NCBI RefSeq assembly: GCF_900109525.1
Contig: NZ_FOAN01000004.1
Coordinates: 310,001 to 374,000, forward strand
DNA: 64,000 bases
Direction: 5' to 3'
Source: Allobosea lupini
GTDB taxonomy: Bacteria > Pseudomonadota > Alphaproteobacteria > Rhizobiales > Beijerinckiaceae
Part shown: in pieces, positions 63,201 to 64,000 of the stretch
Numbering within the stretch: position 1 is the first letter of the stretch
Layout of the letters: each line of letters opens with the position of its first letter
Notes under the pieces: generated by a model
What the model saw: the letters and a program-made list of their open reading frames with translations, nothing else
Told to the model about the DNA's origin: nothing
The model's database searches: none
Translations under genes and position numbers: made by a program

Positions 63201-64000
63201 TCACTCCGCTGCCGGCCGGGCGAGCTCCGCCTCGACCGCGCCAGCTGCCTTGTCCAGCCGCGCCACCGCCTCGGCCACCTCGCTCTCGCCGATGATCAGC
63301 GGCGGCAGCAGGCGCACGACATTGTCGCCGGCCGCCACCACGAGCAGGCCGGCGGCCCGCGCCTGCGCGACGAAATCGGTGTTCGGGGTCTTGAGCTTGA
63401 GGCCGAGCATCAGCCCCTCGCCGCGGATCTCCTCGATCACCTGGGGATGCTGATCCTTGAGCTGGGCCAGCGACTGGCGCAGGCGCAAGGCCGTCTTCTG
63501 GACATGGTCGAGGAAGCCCTGCGCCAGGATGACGTCGAGCACGGCGTTGCCGACCGCCATGGCGAGCGGATTGCCGCCGAAGGTCGTGCCGTGGGTGCCG
63601 AGCGTCATGCCGGAGGCGGCCTCTTCGGTGGCGAGGCAGGCACCCATCGGGAAGCCACCGCCGATGCCCTTGGCGATCGACATGATGTCGGGAGCGACAC
63701 CGGAATGCTCATAGGCGAAGAACTTGCCGGTGCGGCCGACGCCCGTCTGGATCTCGTCGAAGATCAGCATCAGCCCGTGCTCGTCACAGAGCTCGCGCAG
63801 CTGCTTGAGGACACGCATCGGCACCGAGCGCAGGCCACCTTCGCCCTGGATCGGCTCGATCATGAGCGCGGCGGTCTCCGGGCCGATCGCGGCCTTCAGC
63901 GCCGCCTCGTCGTCGAACGGCACCTGATCGAAGCCATCGACCTTCGGGCCGAAGCCGTCGATGTATTTCTGCTGGCCGCCGGCGGCAATGGTCGCGAGCG
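63201..64000 (-). CDS. argD: Acetylornithine aminotransferase, partial
   Basis: The frame stays open to the window end, so the N-terminal part lies outside. The 265 visible codons hold class-III aminotransferase marks: [41 protein letters not shown], the PLP lysine in [15 protein letters not shown], and [23 protein letters not shown]. ArgD transfers an amino group to N-acetylglutamate semialdehyde in arginine synthesis. Its stop overlaps a possible GTG start of argF. Confidence 0.94.
   Translation of the reverse strand, partial: LATIAAGGQQKYIDGFGPKVDGFDQVPFDDEAALKAAIGPETAALMIEPIQGEGGLRSVPMRVLKQLRELCDEHGLMLIFDEIQTGVGRTGKFFAYEHSGVAPDIMSIAKGIGGGFPMGACLATEEAASGMTLGTHGTTFGGNPLAMAVGNAVLDVILAQGFLDHVQKTALRLRQSLAQLKDQHPQVIEEIRGEGLMLGLKLKTPNTDFVAQARAAGLLVVAAGDNVVRLLPPLIIGESEVAEAVARLDKAAGAVEAELARPAAE

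Overview
The window is high-GC, densely coded DNA from an alphaproteobacterium, most likely a member of the Hyphomicrobiales (Rhizobiales) and possibly close to Bosea. This rests on gene order (trpA-accD-folC; argD-argF-hslO; prkA-yeaH-spoVR), an AccD lacking most zinc-ribbon cysteines, a double-length dCTP deaminase, and alphaproteobacterial palindromic repeats. No database search was possible, so the genus is inference. Most of the window is ordinary chromosome. The clear exception is an AT-rich stretch at about 36.8-38.7 kb.

Layout. 0-7 kb: end of a SIMPL protein, aldo/keto reductase, secreted hydrolase, trpA-accD-folC, and a Phd/PIN toxin-antitoxin pair with a palindromic operator. 7-16.8 kb: acetamidase/formamidase, a DMT exporter, an AbrB-type membrane protein, divergent WecG-type and PssY-type sugar transferases for surface polysaccharide, an SDR, an amidohydrolase, and an MsrQ-like cytochrome. 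16.9-21.6 kb: HAD hydrolase, a Tat-exported Arg/Tyr-rich protein, lepA, a YiiX-like hydrolase, a GNAT enzyme and DUF3297. 21.9-28.6 kb: Fpr reductase and 7Fe ferredoxin, divergent from an enamidase-type amidohydrolase, followed by nicotinate dehydrogenase NicAB (Fe-S subunit plus a molybdopterin/three-haem subunit). 28.7-34 kb: a phytase-like esterase, a DUF2945 protein and a 1150-residue nuclease-methyltransferase. 34.1-38.7 kb: extended UvrB, then an AT-rich DarG-DarT toxin-antitoxin pair, followed by about 920 bp of gene-free hairpin-rich DNA. 40-43.3 kb: a NitT/TauT-type ABC transporter. 43.8-46.5 kb: a membrane glycosyltransferase, Sco and a 58-residue membrane protein. 46.9-51.8 kb: the PrkA-YeaH-SpoVR stress module behind a likely EcfG promoter. 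51.8-57.3 kb: a phosphoesterase and a phnE-phnC-phnD-Fe-ADH operon with a divergent LysR gene. 57.4-64 kb: tRNA-Gly(CCC), a lipoprotein, dCTP deaminase, apaG-argE, hslO-argF-argD.

The main discovery candidate is a dispersed regulon. A palindrome of the form CATTYGTATRCRAA occurs four times: between ferredoxin and enamidase, upstream of nicA, upstream of the ABC transporter 19 kb away, and once more 290 bp further on. The genes it marks fit a reductive, ferredoxin-dependent nicotinate pathway. NicAB would hydroxylate nicotinate, NADPH-Fpr-ferredoxin would supply electrons to a 6-hydroxynicotinate reductase (not in the window), enamidase would open the reduced ring, and the ABC system may import the substrate. 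That pathway is known from Eubacterium barkeri and in part from Azorhizobium. The operator and the link to the transporter are read from this sequence; the function is inference.
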